DNA from: 40CM-2-70-7 sp035631315
GTDB taxonomy: Bacteria > Gemmatimonadota > Gemmatimonadetes > Gemmatimonadales > GWC2-71-9
Length of the DNA stretch: 64,000 nucleotides
NCBI GenBank assembly: GCA_035631315.1
Contig: DASQIZ010000107.1
Location: 1-64,000 of the forward strand
Direction of reading: 5' to 3'
Of the stretch, positions 44,875 through 53,100 are shown one piece after another. How positions within the stretch are numbered: position 1 is the stretch's first letter; every line of letters starts with the position of its first letter. A program made the position numbers and the translations under genes. The notes below the pieces were generated by a model, which saw only the letters and a program-made list of their open reading frames with translations, did not search any database and was not told the origin of the DNA.

Positions 44875-45874
44875 CCTGGTAGTGCAGACGGCGTTTCTGG
44901 GAGACGTCGTGTTGACGACTCCCCTGCTTCGGGTCCTGGCCGCCCGCCATGGTCCGGTAGACGTCGTCACGACCCCCGCCGCCGCACCCCTCTTGGACAC
45001 GCACCCCGCCGTCCGGCAGGTCATCCGCTACGACAAGCGTGGGGCGGATCGTGGGTGGAGCGGCGTCGCCGCACTCGCGCGGCGGCTCCGCGAAGCGCAC
45101 TATGAAGTCGCGTACGTGCCGCACCGGTCGCTCCGCAGCGCGCTTCTGGCCCTGTGGGCTCGGGTACCCCGGCGGGTAGGATTCCGGGACGGCTGGCGGT
45201 CGCTGTATACGGAAAGCAGGCTGCGTCCCGCCAGGGGACATGAGGTGGACCGGCTGCTCGCCCTGGCCGGCGATGACCACGCAATCAGGACGCCGAGTAT
45301 CGGGCTGACCCAGGCGGACCATGGCGCGGCGGCGGCATTCGTTGAATCCGCAGCGTTGGGAAGCGAGGTCCTGGCACTCGCCCCGGGATCCATCTGGGGC
45401 ACGAAGCGCTGGCCCCACTTCGCCGACCTGGCTGGACGTCTCGCCGCGAGCCACGCGGTCGCGGTGGTAGGCGGACCGGCAGACGAAGCGCTCGCCGCTG
45501 CCATCGTCGACCGCGTCCGCGCCTCGGGTGGGAGAGCCGCGAGCGGCTGCGGCAAGCTCACGTTGCGGGAGTCGGCGGCGTTGCTGGCGCGGTGCCGCCT
45601 GCTGGTGACCAACGACAGTGCGCCCCTGCATTTTGCGCAGGCGGTTGGGACACCGACGGTCGCGATCTTCGGCCCCACCGTGCCATCCTTCGGGTTCGGG
45701 CCGTTGAATCCTGGAGACCGCGTGGTCGAGGTGACGGCCCTGTCGTGCCGTCCCTGCTCCAAGCACGGTCCAGCCGCGTGTCCGCTGGGCCATCATCGCT
45801 GCATGCGGGATCTCGCCGTCGAACGCGTGATCGCCGCGATCGAGGAGACTGGTGCGCTACGTCGTCGGGATTGA
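44867..45874 (+). CDS. Glycosyltransferase family 9, LPS heptosyltransferase-like
   Basis: A 335-residue GT-B transferase. It has the family-9 signatures at the N-terminus (VVQTAFLGDVVLTTPLLRVL) and the acceptor and donor sites (LALAPGSIWGTKRWP, LLVTNDSAPLHFAQAVGTPTVAIFGPT). It is most like WaaF, which adds heptose II to the LPS inner core. The Cys-rich end CRPCSKHGPAACPLGHHRCM is common in the WaaF branch. It overlaps lepA by 8 nt at a TTG start, so translational coupling is likely. Confidence 0.9.
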   Translation: MTSLVVQTAFLGDVVLTTPLLRVLAARHGPVDVVTTPAAAPLLDTHPAVRQVIRYDKRGADRGWSGVAALARRLREAHYEVAYVPHRSLRSALLALWARVPRRVGFRDGWRSLYTESRLRPARGHEVDRLLALAGDDHAIRTPSIGLTQADHGAAAAFVESAALGSEVLALAPGSIWGTKRWPHFADLAGRLAASHAVAVVGGPADEALAAAIVDRVRASGGRAASGCGKLTLRESAALLARCRLLVTNDSAPLHFAQAVGTPTVAIFGPTVPSFGFGPLNPGDRVVEVTALSCRPCSKHGPAACPLGHHRCMRDLAVERVIAAIEETGALRRRD

Positions 45875-46820
45875 TATCGGCGGGACCAACCTGGTCGTCG
45901 GCACGGTGGCCGAAGACGGGTCGGAGCTGCTCGGGGAAGTGACGGAACCGACGCGTTCCGAAGAAGGCGCCGATGCCGTCATCGAGCGCATCGGCCGCCT
46001 GGTCCAGCAATCCATGGCGGCCGCGAAGGGGAAGGAGATCATCGGGGTGGGCATCGGTTCCCCCGGTCCGCTCGACACGCACCGCGGCATCGTCCTGTTC
46101 ACCCCCAACCTCGGCTGGACGAACTTCCCCCTGCGGGACCGGGTCACCAAAGTCACGGGACTGTCCGCCGAGCTCGACAATGACGCGAATTGCGCGATCT
46201 ACGGCGAGTGGTGGCGGGGCGCGGCGCGCGGCGCGAAGGCCGTCGTGGGATTCACCATCGGCACCGGGATCGGCGGCGGCATCGTCCTGGACGGCAGGAT
46301 TTATCACGGTGCGTCCGACATCGCGGGGGAGATCGGACACACGACCATCGATGCCAACGGGCGCCGCTGCAAATGCGGGAACTATGGCTGCATCGAGGCC
46401 TACGCCTCCGGCCCCGCCATCGCCGCGCGCGCCGCCGAGGGGATCGAGTCGGGGGTGGACTCCACGCTGGGCAAGTACGTGAACGGTGACCTGTCGAAGC
46501 TCACGGCGCAGACCGTGTACCAGGCGGCACACGACGGCGACCAATACGCGCTCGACGTCGTGAACGACACCGCCAAGCTCCTGGGCGCAGGGGTCGCGAA
46601 TATCATCAACATCTTCAATCCGGATGTGGTCGTGATCTGCGGCGGCGTGACGCTCGCGGGCGACCGCCTCTTCGATCCGCTCCGGCGTGAAGTGCACCGG
46701 CGGGCTTTCAAGGATGCGGTGAAGGCGTGCCGCATCGTTCCCGGTGAGCTGCCGGGCACTGCCGGCGTGTTCGGAGCCGCGGCGGCATTCATCGACAAGC
46801 ACCGGGGTGACCGCGCGTGA
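45852..46820 (+). CDS. ROK-family glucokinase-like sugar kinase
   Basis: A 322-residue ATP-dependent sugar kinase. It has the phosphate-1 motif GIDIGGTNLVVG, the catalytic and substrate region ELDNDANCAIYGE, the adenosine motif GFTIGTGIGGGIV, and the ROK zinc site CKCGNYGCIEAYAS with its three Cys. The closest role is glucokinase. GAGGAG precedes the GTG; the gene overlaps the heptosyltransferase by 23 nt and the next kinase by 4 nt. Confidence 0.92.
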   Translation: MRYVVGIDIGGTNLVVGTVAEDGSELLGEVTEPTRSEEGADAVIERIGRLVQQSMAAAKGKEIIGVGIGSPGPLDTHRGIVLFTPNLGWTNFPLRDRVTKVTGLSAELDNDANCAIYGEWWRGAARGAKAVVGFTIGTGIGGGIVLDGRIYHGASDIAGEIGHTTIDANGRRCKCGNYGCIEAYASGPAIAARAAEGIESGVDSTLGKYVNGDLSKLTAQTVYQAAHDGDQYALDVVNDTAKLLGAGVANIINIFNPDVVVICGGVTLAGDRLFDPLRREVHRRAFKDAVKACRIVPGELPGTAGVFGAAAAFIDKHRGDRA

Positions 46821-47737
46821 AGCGCATCGGCGTCATCGGCGCCCTGGTATGGGATACGATCTACGGCCGCGATCCGGCACAGCCCGCGGTCGAGGAATGG
46901 GGCGGCATCGCCTACGCCCTGGCGGGCATGGACGCGAGTCTGGACGACGGCTGGGAGATCGTCCCCCTGATCAAGGTCGGGCGCGACCTGGCCGAGCCCG
47001 CGGACCGCTTTCTACGCACGCTCCATCACGTCCCGCCGGGCGCGCGGTTCATCCTGGTTCCCGAAGCCAACAACCGGGTGACGCTCCGGTACGAGACGAA
47101 GGAACGCCGCTGCGAGCTGATGTCCGGTGGCGTGCCGGGGTGGACGTGGGGCGAGCTGGGGCCGATGATCCAGGACCTGGACGCCCTGTACGTCAATTTC
47201 ATCTCAGGCTTCGAAATGAATCTCGAGACCGCGCGGATGCTCCGCCGGGGATATGCGAAGTTCATCTACGCCGACCTGCACAGCCTGTTTCTGGCCAAGG
47301 ACGCGAATGGCCTGCGCACCCTGCAGCCGCTCGTAGACGGACCGGGATGGTTCGGCTGCTTCGACGCCGTTCAACTGAATGAGGAAGAGATGGGTCAACT
47401 GGGCCCTGATCCCCTGGCCGTCGCGGCGGGCGCGCTCGCGGCCGGCACGGGCGTGCTCTGCGTGACCCTCGGCCGCCGCGGCGCCGCCTACTTCACCGGG
47501 TCACCCGTGCGGACGGCCCGCGTCTCGAGCGGTGAGACGGGCGCCGCTACGTTTGCAGACGGCGATCCGACCGGGTGCGGAGACGTGTTCGGCGCGACCG
47601 CCGCCGCCGCGCTGGTGCAGGGAGCCGACGTCGAAGCCGCGCTGCAGCTCGCGGCGCGCCGGGCCGCCCGGAATGTTTCATTCCGTGGCGCGACGGGATT
47701 ACGCGATCACCTGCTCGGAAGGCTGGCGGGCGTATGA
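46817..47737 (+). CDS. PfkB-family carbohydrate or nucleoside kinase
   Basis: A 306-residue kinase of the ribokinase fold. The C-terminal PfkB signature DPTGCGDVFGATAAAAL carries the catalytic Asp of the GAGD-type anion hole (GCGD here). The N-terminal half (GVIGALVWDTIYG, WGGIAYALAGM) is a weak match to the first PfkB motif. The sugar substrate is unknown. It overlaps both neighbours by 4 nt (GTGA, ATGA). Confidence 0.85.
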   Translation: MKRIGVIGALVWDTIYGRDPAQPAVEEWGGIAYALAGMDASLDDGWEIVPLIKVGRDLAEPADRFLRTLHHVPPGARFILVPEANNRVTLRYETKERRCELMSGGVPGWTWGELGPMIQDLDALYVNFISGFEMNLETARMLRRGYAKFIYADLHSLFLAKDANGLRTLQPLVDGPGWFGCFDAVQLNEEEMGQLGPDPLAVAAGALAAGTGVLCVTLGRRGAAYFTGSPVRTARVSSGETGAATFADGDPTGCGDVFGATAAAALVQGADVEAALQLAARRAARNVSFRGATGLRDHLLGRLAGV

Positions 47738-48639
47738 CGCGTCTGGTCGACGTCCCTCAGCAATTCGATGACCGGTCGTTCGAGCAGTTTGCGTCTTCCT
47801 TCGCGCAGGGTGCCGCGGGCGGCGAGCGGTTGCTGTTCGACGCGCACGCCACCGAGTGGGCCTCCCCCTACGGATTCGTCGCCCTGCTCGTCGCGGGTCA
47901 GGCCGTGCAGGGCGCTGGACGTGAGCGGCCGCTCCTGACCATCCCCGCGAACCCCCGCGTGCTGAGCTACTGGACCCGCGCGGGGTTTTTTCAGCAGGCG
48001 CAGGCGCTGTTCGAGATTCACGGCAAGGTGCCGAAGATCAAACCGGCGGAGGAGAGCGACGTCCTGCTGCCGGTGACGGCGGTGCGCGCGGCCGAGGACG
48101 TGCATCAGGTGGTCAGCCACATTCAGCAGCGCGCCACAGCCATCCTCACGTCGCAACTCGGCATCGATCCAAAGGCGACCGTGGGCTTTGCTATGGCGCT
48201 TTCCGAGGCGTGCCAGAATATTGTAGAACATGCGGGCACCGGCGGTTGGGTCGCGGTGCAGCGCTACGAGTGGAAGCGGCGGCTGTCCAAGAAAGTCGTG
48301 GTCATCGCCGTGGGAGATGCGGGCGTCGGCTTCCGGCATACGCTGGAACCGACGCAATCAAAACGATTCGGAGACCGCTGGGGCGACGGCGCGGCGCTGG
48401 AAGCGGCGCTGATCCAGGGCACCAGCCGGTTCCGTGATCCGGGGCGGGGTCAGGGCCTGAAGGGCATCCGGAGCTACCTGAGCCGCTGGGACGGCAAGAT
48501 CGCCATCCGGAGCGGCTCCGCCCGCATTGCCATCGCGCCGTCGTGGGACGACGACGCGCCGCTCACCGAGGGATTGAGCGCGTTTCCGGGGTCGCAAGTG
48601 CTGTTGATCATTCCTGAGCAGGGGACCGGCACATCGTGA
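47734..48639 (+). CDS. ATP-binding protein with STAS-like N-terminus and GHKL kinase-type C-terminus
   Basis: A 301-residue cytosolic protein. The C-terminal half has an anti-sigma-type HATPase_c domain: N-box-like MALSEACQNIVEHA, G1-type VGDAGVGFRHTL and a GRGQGLKGIRSYL G2/G3 region. The first 95 residues (DRSFEQFASSF..., GERLLFDAHATEWASPYGFVALLVAG) look like a STAS-type fold. It lies between a sugar kinase and a STAS-domain gene, overlapping both, so an SpoIIAB/RsbW-like switch with its neighbour is plausible. No sigma factor gene is adjacent; the target is unknown. Confidence 0.75.
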   Translation: MTRLVDVPQQFDDRSFEQFASSFAQGAAGGERLLFDAHATEWASPYGFVALLVAGQAVQGAGRERPLLTIPANPRVLSYWTRAGFFQQAQALFEIHGKVPKIKPAEESDVLLPVTAVRAAEDVHQVVSHIQQRATAILTSQLGIDPKATVGFAMALSEACQNIVEHAGTGGWVAVQRYEWKRRLSKKVVVIAVGDAGVGFRHTLEPTQSKRFGDRWGDGAALEAALIQGTSRFRDPGRGQGLKGIRSYLSRWDGKIAIRSGSARIAIAPSWDDDAPLTEGLSAFPGSQVLLIIPEQGTGTS

Positions 48640-49061
48640 TTGCACCGATCGACGTACACGCCGTGTTGCAGGAATCCGTGCCCGGCCCCTACGCCGACCT
48701 GGTCACCCGCCCCACCGGACGGGCCGTACGGGAGCGCATCGAGCGCGCCCTCGCCGACGCCACCGTGGCGACGATGGATTTCACGGGCGTGCGCTGCATC
48801 GACTATTCCTGCGCCGATGAAATCGTCGCCAAGCTCCTCCGGTCCGTGCAAATCCTCCTGCTCCAGGGCATCACCGACGCCCACCGGCTCGCCATCGAGC
48901 CCGTCCTCCAGGGCCATGGCCTGGCGGTCGTGATCCAGACCGGGACCCTGCTCGAAGTGCTGGGACCGCCGGAGGCCGCCGAGGCCGTTTGCGAGCGGCT
49001 CATCGAGCGGCGGCTGGCGGAGCGCACCGCTGGAGGCACCCTCGCGCTGACGGCCGCGTGA
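48636..49061 (+). CDS. STAS-like domain protein, partner of the upstream ATPase
   Basis: A 141-residue protein. The central TVATMDFTGVRCIDYSCADEIVAKLL is the strand-helix unit of STAS or DUF4325-type domains, with a Ser (DYSCADE) at the place of the phosphorylated Ser of SpoIIAA-type antagonists. Overlap of 4 nt with the HATPase gene (GTGA) and with the next gene supports joint expression. I infer a phospho-switch pair; a simple binding partner is the alternative. Confidence 0.7.
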   Translation: MIAPIDVHAVLQESVPGPYADLVTRPTGRAVRERIERALADATVATMDFTGVRCIDYSCADEIVAKLLRSVQILLLQGITDAHRLAIEPVLQGHGLAVVIQTGTLLEVLGPPEAAEAVCERLIERRLAERTAGGTLALTAA

Positions 49062-50215
49062 GCCGCCGCCGGCTGGGTCTCTCGACTTCCGCGATCCACG
49101 GCGCTCCGGAGCCGCGCCCCGACTGGACACCGGTGACCACCCCCGTCTATCAGAGCAGCACGTTCACCAATCCGGTCGGCTCGACGCAGGAAGTCCTCTA
49201 CACGCGGTACGGGAACAACCCGAACCAGATCGCCATCGCCAAGCGGCTGGCCCTGCTCGAGGGCGCGGAAGCCGCGATTTTCGCGGGGTCCGGCATGGGG
49301 GCGGCCGCGCTCGCGCACCTCGCCATCCTCCGCCCCGGCGACCACCTGCTCTCTTCCGAGTGGATCTACGGCGGCGTGTACCGGCTGTTCACGCAGGAGT
49401 TCGGGCGGCTGGGCATCGAAGTCTCCTTCGTGAATCCCATCGAGTCCCGCTCCTGGAAGCGCGCGCTCAAGAAAAACACCCGCGCGGTGTTCGTGGAGAC
49501 GCCGACCAATCCGGTGATGCGCGTCCTGGACATCGACTCCATCGGCACGCTCTGCAAGGCCGAGGGCCTCGCCCTGCTGGTCGACTCGACCTTCGCGTCG
49601 CCCTACAACTTCCGCCCGCTCGAGCATGGCGCCGACGTGGTGATCCACAGCGCCACGAAATACCTGAACGGGCACTCGGACGTCATCGCGGGTGCCATCG
49701 CGGGGACCGAGGCGGTGGTCGAAGAGGTCCGGAAGCTGATGTGGGTGTACGGACAGGCCCTCGACCCGATGGCCGCCTGGCTCATCGAGCGCGGCATGAA
49801 GACGCTCTCGGTGCGGATGGAGCGGCACAACCGGAACGGCCAGCAGGTGGCGGAGTGGTGCGCCAAGCACAAAGCCATCGCGGCGGTCCACTACCCCGGA
49901 CTGCCGTCGCACCCCGACCACCAGTCGGCCAAACAGACGATGCAGGGATTCGGCGGCATGCTGGGGATCGAGCTCAAGGGCGGCGTCCGGGCCGCAGAAC
50001 GTTTTCTCCGCGGCCTGACCATCGCCACCCACGCGCCGTCCCTCGGCGGCGTCGAAACGCTGGTGTCCGAGCCGCGGCTGACATCGCACGCGTCGCTCAC
50101 CGCGGAGGAGCGCGCCAAGGCCGGCATTCCCGACGGCTTCCTGCGCTTTTCCCTCGGCCTGGAGGACGCGGACGATCTGATCAGCGACTTCGCGCAGTCG
50201 CTGGCGCAACTGTAG
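49058..50215 (+). CDS. Cys/Met-metabolism PLP enzyme (cystathionine gamma-synthase / lyase type)
   Basis: A 385-residue fold-type I PLP enzyme of the trans-sulfuration group. Recognisable sites are TPVYQSSTF and TRYGNNPNQ at the N-terminus, VFVETPTNPVMRVLDI, VDSTFASP, and the PLP-binding Lys in HSATKYLNGHSDVIAGAI. The C-terminal SLGGVETLVSEP and LRFSLGLED are conserved. The exact reaction (synthase, beta- or gamma-lyase, or methionine gamma-lyase) cannot be decided. The GTG start overlaps the STAS gene by 4 nt; longer upstream reading is in another gene's frame. Confidence 0.92.
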   Translation: MSRRRLGLSTSAIHGAPEPRPDWTPVTTPVYQSSTFTNPVGSTQEVLYTRYGNNPNQIAIAKRLALLEGAEAAIFAGSGMGAAALAHLAILRPGDHLLSSEWIYGGVYRLFTQEFGRLGIEVSFVNPIESRSWKRALKKNTRAVFVETPTNPVMRVLDIDSIGTLCKAEGLALLVDSTFASPYNFRPLEHGADVVIHSATKYLNGHSDVIAGAIAGTEAVVEEVRKLMWVYGQALDPMAAWLIERGMKTLSVRMERHNRNGQQVAEWCAKHKAIAAVHYPGLPSHPDHQSAKQTMQGFGGMLGIELKGGVRAAERFLRGLTIATHAPSLGGVETLVSEPRLTSHASLTAEERAKAGIPDGFLRFSLGLEDADDLISDFAQSLAQL

Positions 50216-50910
50216 TGATCAAGTTCACGAAGGTCTTCAAGGCCTACCCCAAGGGCGGGCTCGCGCTCAAAGACGCGACCTTCCACATCGCGAAGGGTGA
50301 GTTCGCGTTCCTCACCGGTCACTCCGGTGCCGGCAAATCCACCATCCTCAAGCTGATCTATGCGGAAGAACGGGCCACGGAAGGGGAAGTGCGCGTGTCG
50401 GGCTTCAACCTGGCCGACCTGCCCCCGCGCCAGGTCCCGTACCTCCGCCGGCGGCTGGGGATCGTCTTTCAGGATTTCCGGCTCCTCGAAGACCGCACCG
50501 CGGAAGAGAACGTCGGCTTCGCGCTGCAGGTCACCGGGGCGCGCCGGGCGGGCATAGAAGCCCGCGTAATGCGCGTGCTCACGCAGGTGGGGCTCGCCGC
50601 GAAGGCGCCCGCCTACCCCCGGGAGCTGTCGGGCGGTGAACAGCAGCGGGTGGCGATCGCCCGGGCACTGGTGAACGAGCCCACCGTGCTCCTCGCCGAT
50701 GAGCCGACCGGAAACCTCGACGAGCGCGCGACCCGGGGCGTCTTCCAGCTCCTCCGGGACATCAACGCGTCGGGCACCGCCGTCGTGATGGCGACACACG
50801 ACCTGGACCTGGTTCGGCAGGCGCCCTACCGGGTGATCGAGCTGCAGGATGGCGCACTGGTGTATGACTCTTCCGTTGACGAACCTCGCGGGGAGCAGGC
50901 GGCTCCATGA
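50215..50910 (+). CDS. ftsE: Cell-division ABC ATPase FtsE
   Basis: A 231-residue ATPase. Walker A is GHSGAGKST, signature LSGGEQQRVAIARALV, Walker B VLLADEPTGNLDE. The N-terminal IKFTKVFKAYPKG...ALKDATFHIAKGEF is typical FtsE. The GTG start shares a base with the previous TAG. With FtsX and EnvC it couples the divisome to peptidoglycan hydrolysis. Confidence 0.95.
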   Translation: MIKFTKVFKAYPKGGLALKDATFHIAKGEFAFLTGHSGAGKSTILKLIYAEERATEGEVRVSGFNLADLPPRQVPYLRRRLGIVFQDFRLLEDRTAEENVGFALQVTGARRAGIEARVMRVLTQVGLAAKAPAYPRELSGGEQQRVAIARALVNEPTVLLADEPTGNLDERATRGVFQLLRDINASGTAVVMATHDLDLVRQAPYRVIELQDGALVYDSSVDEPRGEQAAP

Positions 50911-51767
50911 ACTTCGTCATGCGCGAAGCCATGCTGACCTTCCGCCGGGCGCCCCTGCTCTCGGCCCTGTCGGTGACGACCATCGCCTTCTCACTCTTCG
51001 TGGTCGGCCTCTTCGCGCTGGTCGCCGTCAACGTGCAGCGGGCCCTGAGCCAGGTTGCGGAGCGCGCCGAGGTGGTGGCGTATGTGCTGCCCGGAACGCC
51101 GATCGAGACGATTACGCACGCCCTCAAGGACATCGAGGCGTTTCCGGAGGTGACGACCGCGTCCTATGTCTCCGAGGACTCGGCCCTCGCCCGCGCGCGA
51201 CGCGAGCTGGTGGAGCTCCAGGGTCCCTTGCGGGAGCTCGAGCGGAATCCGCTGCCCGCATCCATCGAGGTCACGCTCAAGCCGGCTGACCGGGACGCGG
51301 ACCACGTCGGTGCCGTCGCGGACCGGATCCGCGACTTCTCCTTCGTGGACGACGTGCGCTACGGCCGGGACTGGATCGAGAAGCTCGACAAGCTGCGGTC
51401 GGTGCTGGCGGCGGTGGGTCTCGCCGTCGGGATCGCGTTCGCCGCGGTGGCGGTCATCATCATCGGCGCCACCATCCGGATGACGGTGCTGCAGCGCGGC
51501 CGCGAGATTTCCATCATGCGTCTCGTCGGCGCGACGGACTGGTTCGTCCGCTTCCCTTTCCTTCTTCAAGGGATCATCAAGGGAGCCGCCGGAGGGCTGT
51601 TGGCCGTGGGACTGTCCTATGCGGCCTACCTGGTCAGCAACCGGTGGCTGATGATGCGGACGGAGTTCTTCAATCCGGAGCAGGCCGCGGCGATCGTCGC
51701 TGGAGGGATGATCATCGGACTGTTCGGCAGCTGGATTTCCGTCGGCAGGCAGCTACGAAAAGTCTGA
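50907..51767 (+). CDS. ftsX: Cell-division membrane protein FtsX
   Basis: A 286-residue four-helix permease-like protein without transport function. The first helix lies near residues 16-40 (LLSALSVTTIAFSLFVVGLFAL), followed by a periplasmic loop of about 110 residues that would contact EnvC, then three C-terminal helices (VGLAVGIAFAAVAVIIIGATI; IIKGAAGGLLAVGLSYAAYLV; AAIVAGGMIIGLFGSWISV). It overlaps ftsE by 4 nt (ATGA). Confidence 0.95.
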   Translation: MNFVMREAMLTFRRAPLLSALSVTTIAFSLFVVGLFALVAVNVQRALSQVAERAEVVAYVLPGTPIETITHALKDIEAFPEVTTASYVSEDSALARARRELVELQGPLRELERNPLPASIEVTLKPADRDADHVGAVADRIRDFSFVDDVRYGRDWIEKLDKLRSVLAAVGLAVGIAFAAVAVIIIGATIRMTVLQRGREISIMRLVGATDWFVRFPFLLQGIIKGAAGGLLAVGLSYAAYLVSNRWLMMRTEFFNPEQAAAIVAGGMIIGLFGSWISVGRQLRKV

Positions 51768-51778
51768 CAGACCACGAG

Positions 51779-51869
51779 CGTCAAGGCATGGCGTCAAGGA
51801 ACGGCGTCAAGGAGAGACGGTACGACCTGCCTCGACGTTTTTCCTCGACGCTTTTCCTCGACGTATTGC
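51779..51869 (+). repeat. Seven-unit 13-bp-period repeat array over the start of envC
   Basis: Three direct CGTCAAGGxxxGG-type units (51779-51817), one 13-bp central segment (51818-51830) and three opposed CTCGACGxxTTTC-type units (51831-51869) keep an exact 13-bp phase over 91 bp. The first three are the reverse complement of the CTTGACG family also seen after envC, so the array is an imperfect dyad. It contains the envC start codon and codes for residues 1-27 of EnvC. Confidence 0.8.
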
Positions 51870-53026
51870 TGTGCCTGGCCCTCGCCTCCCCGCTTCTGAG
51901 CCAGAAGCCCGGGTCTTTCGACCAACAGATGCGTGACAATCAGCGGCGCCTCGAGGACATCCGGCGCCAGCGGAGCGACGCCGAGCAGGAGCTCGAGTCC
52001 CTGCGCACGCAGGTGCACTCGATCGAAGACGAAATCGCCAATCTCGAGCGGCAGAAGGAAACCACCAACCGCATCGTCAACGAGATCGACCGCCAGATCG
52101 GGGAGCTCGGCGGCCAGATCGGGCAGACCACCGTGGACCTGATCCTGTCGCAGGACGCGCTGGCCGAGAAGCACGCGGTGCTGGAGCGCCGGATCGTCGA
52201 CATCTACAAGCGCGGGCCGCTCTACGACTGGCAGGTCCTGCTGTCCTCCGAGAGTTTCGGCGACCTCCTGTCGCGGTACAAGTACCTCTATCTCGTCAGC
52301 CGCCAGGACCGCCTGCTCGCGAACGACATGCAGAAGCTGCAGGACCGCGTCTCACACGACCGGCGGAACCTCCTCGACGCGCGCGACGCGCTGGGCCGCC
52401 GCCGCACCGAGCGGGCCGATGAGCTCACGCGGTACTCCGACCTCGAGGCCCGGCGTACGCAGGACCTGCGGGAAACACGCCGGGGCATTCGCGCCGCGCA
52501 GCAGCGGGTGACGAACAGTGAGAAAGAGGAGGGCCGGCTCACCGACGTGATTGCGCGGCTCGAGCGGGAGCGCCGCGACGCGCTGGCCCGCGGTGCCGCG
52601 ACCGCCCGTGCGACGATCACGACGGCGAGCCTCGGCACCCTTCCCTGGCCCGTCGACGGGAACCTGCTGTACCGCTTCGGCCCCGCGCCCGGTCCCGACA
52701 ACACGCAGATCACCTGGCACGGCGTCGGCATCGCGTCGCCGGCAGGGACGCCGGTGCGGGCGGTCGCCAGCGGGACGGTGGTGGATGTGGGAGTGCGCGG
52801 GACCTACCTGACGACCGTCATCCTGCAGCATGGCGGCGGCTACTACACCATCTACGCCACCCTCTCGGATGCCACGGTCCACCTCGGCGACCCGGTGGTC
52901 GCGGGCGAAGTCATCGGGCATGTCGGCGGGGGCTCCACGGACCAGGGCGCGCACCTGCACTTCGAGATCCGCGGACCGGATCAGATCGCGCTCGATCCGC
53001 TCAACTGGTTGCAGAAAAAACAATAA
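51788..53026 (+). CDS. envC: EnvC-like murein hydrolase activator (coiled coil + degenerate LytM)
   Basis: A 412-residue periplasmic protein that activates cell-wall amidases under FtsEX control. After a signal peptide (FLDVLLCLALASPLLSQ) a long coiled coil covers about residues 35-275 (LEDIRRQRSDAEQELESLRTQV, IGELGGQIGQTTVDLILSQDAL). An M23/LytM domain follows at about 290-405. The zinc-site Asp of active M23 peptidases is replaced (WHGVGIASPAG where HxGxD is usual) while GAHLHFEIR is kept, so it is an activator rather than a peptidase. The ATG at 51788 lies within a repeat array and is the only start that leaves a normal signal peptide; AAGG is just upstream. Confidence 0.88.
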   Translation: MASRNGVKERRYDLPRRFSSTLFLDVLLCLALASPLLSQKPGSFDQQMRDNQRRLEDIRRQRSDAEQELESLRTQVHSIEDEIANLERQKETTNRIVNEIDRQIGELGGQIGQTTVDLILSQDALAEKHAVLERRIVDIYKRGPLYDWQVLLSSESFGDLLSRYKYLYLVSRQDRLLANDMQKLQDRVSHDRRNLLDARDALGRRRTERADELTRYSDLEARRTQDLRETRRGIRAAQQRVTNSEKEEGRLTDVIARLERERRDALARGAATARATITTASLGTLPWPVDGNLLYRFGPAPGPDNTQITWHGVGIASPAGTPVRAVASGTVVDVGVRGTYLTTVILQHGGGYYTIYATLSDATVHLGDPVVAGEVIGHVGGGSTDQGAHLHFEIRGPDQIALDPLNWLQKKQ

Positions 53027-53036
53027 GAGCAAGAGA

Positions 53037-53095
53037 CGTCGAGCAGATACGTCTTGCTTGACGCCTCTGCTTGACGTCTTTGCTCGACGCTTGTT
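53037..53095. repeat. 13-bp repeat units between envC and the GGDEF gene
   Basis: Units CTTGACGCCTCTG (53057-53069), CTTGACGTCTTTG (53070-53082) and CTCGACGCTTGTT (53083-53095) follow one another at an exact 13-bp period, after an opposed unit CGTCGAGCAGATA (53037-53049). The left and right parts pair as an imperfect hairpin, placed in the 74-nt gap between two convergent stops. The family is the same as at the 5' end of envC. Confidence 0.75.
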
Positions 53096-53100
53096 GTCTC

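Noticed and set aside
51779..51869. CRISPR-like array near envC
   Set aside because: Units are 13 bp and contiguous with no unique spacers, part of them is coding, and no cas genes are in the window.
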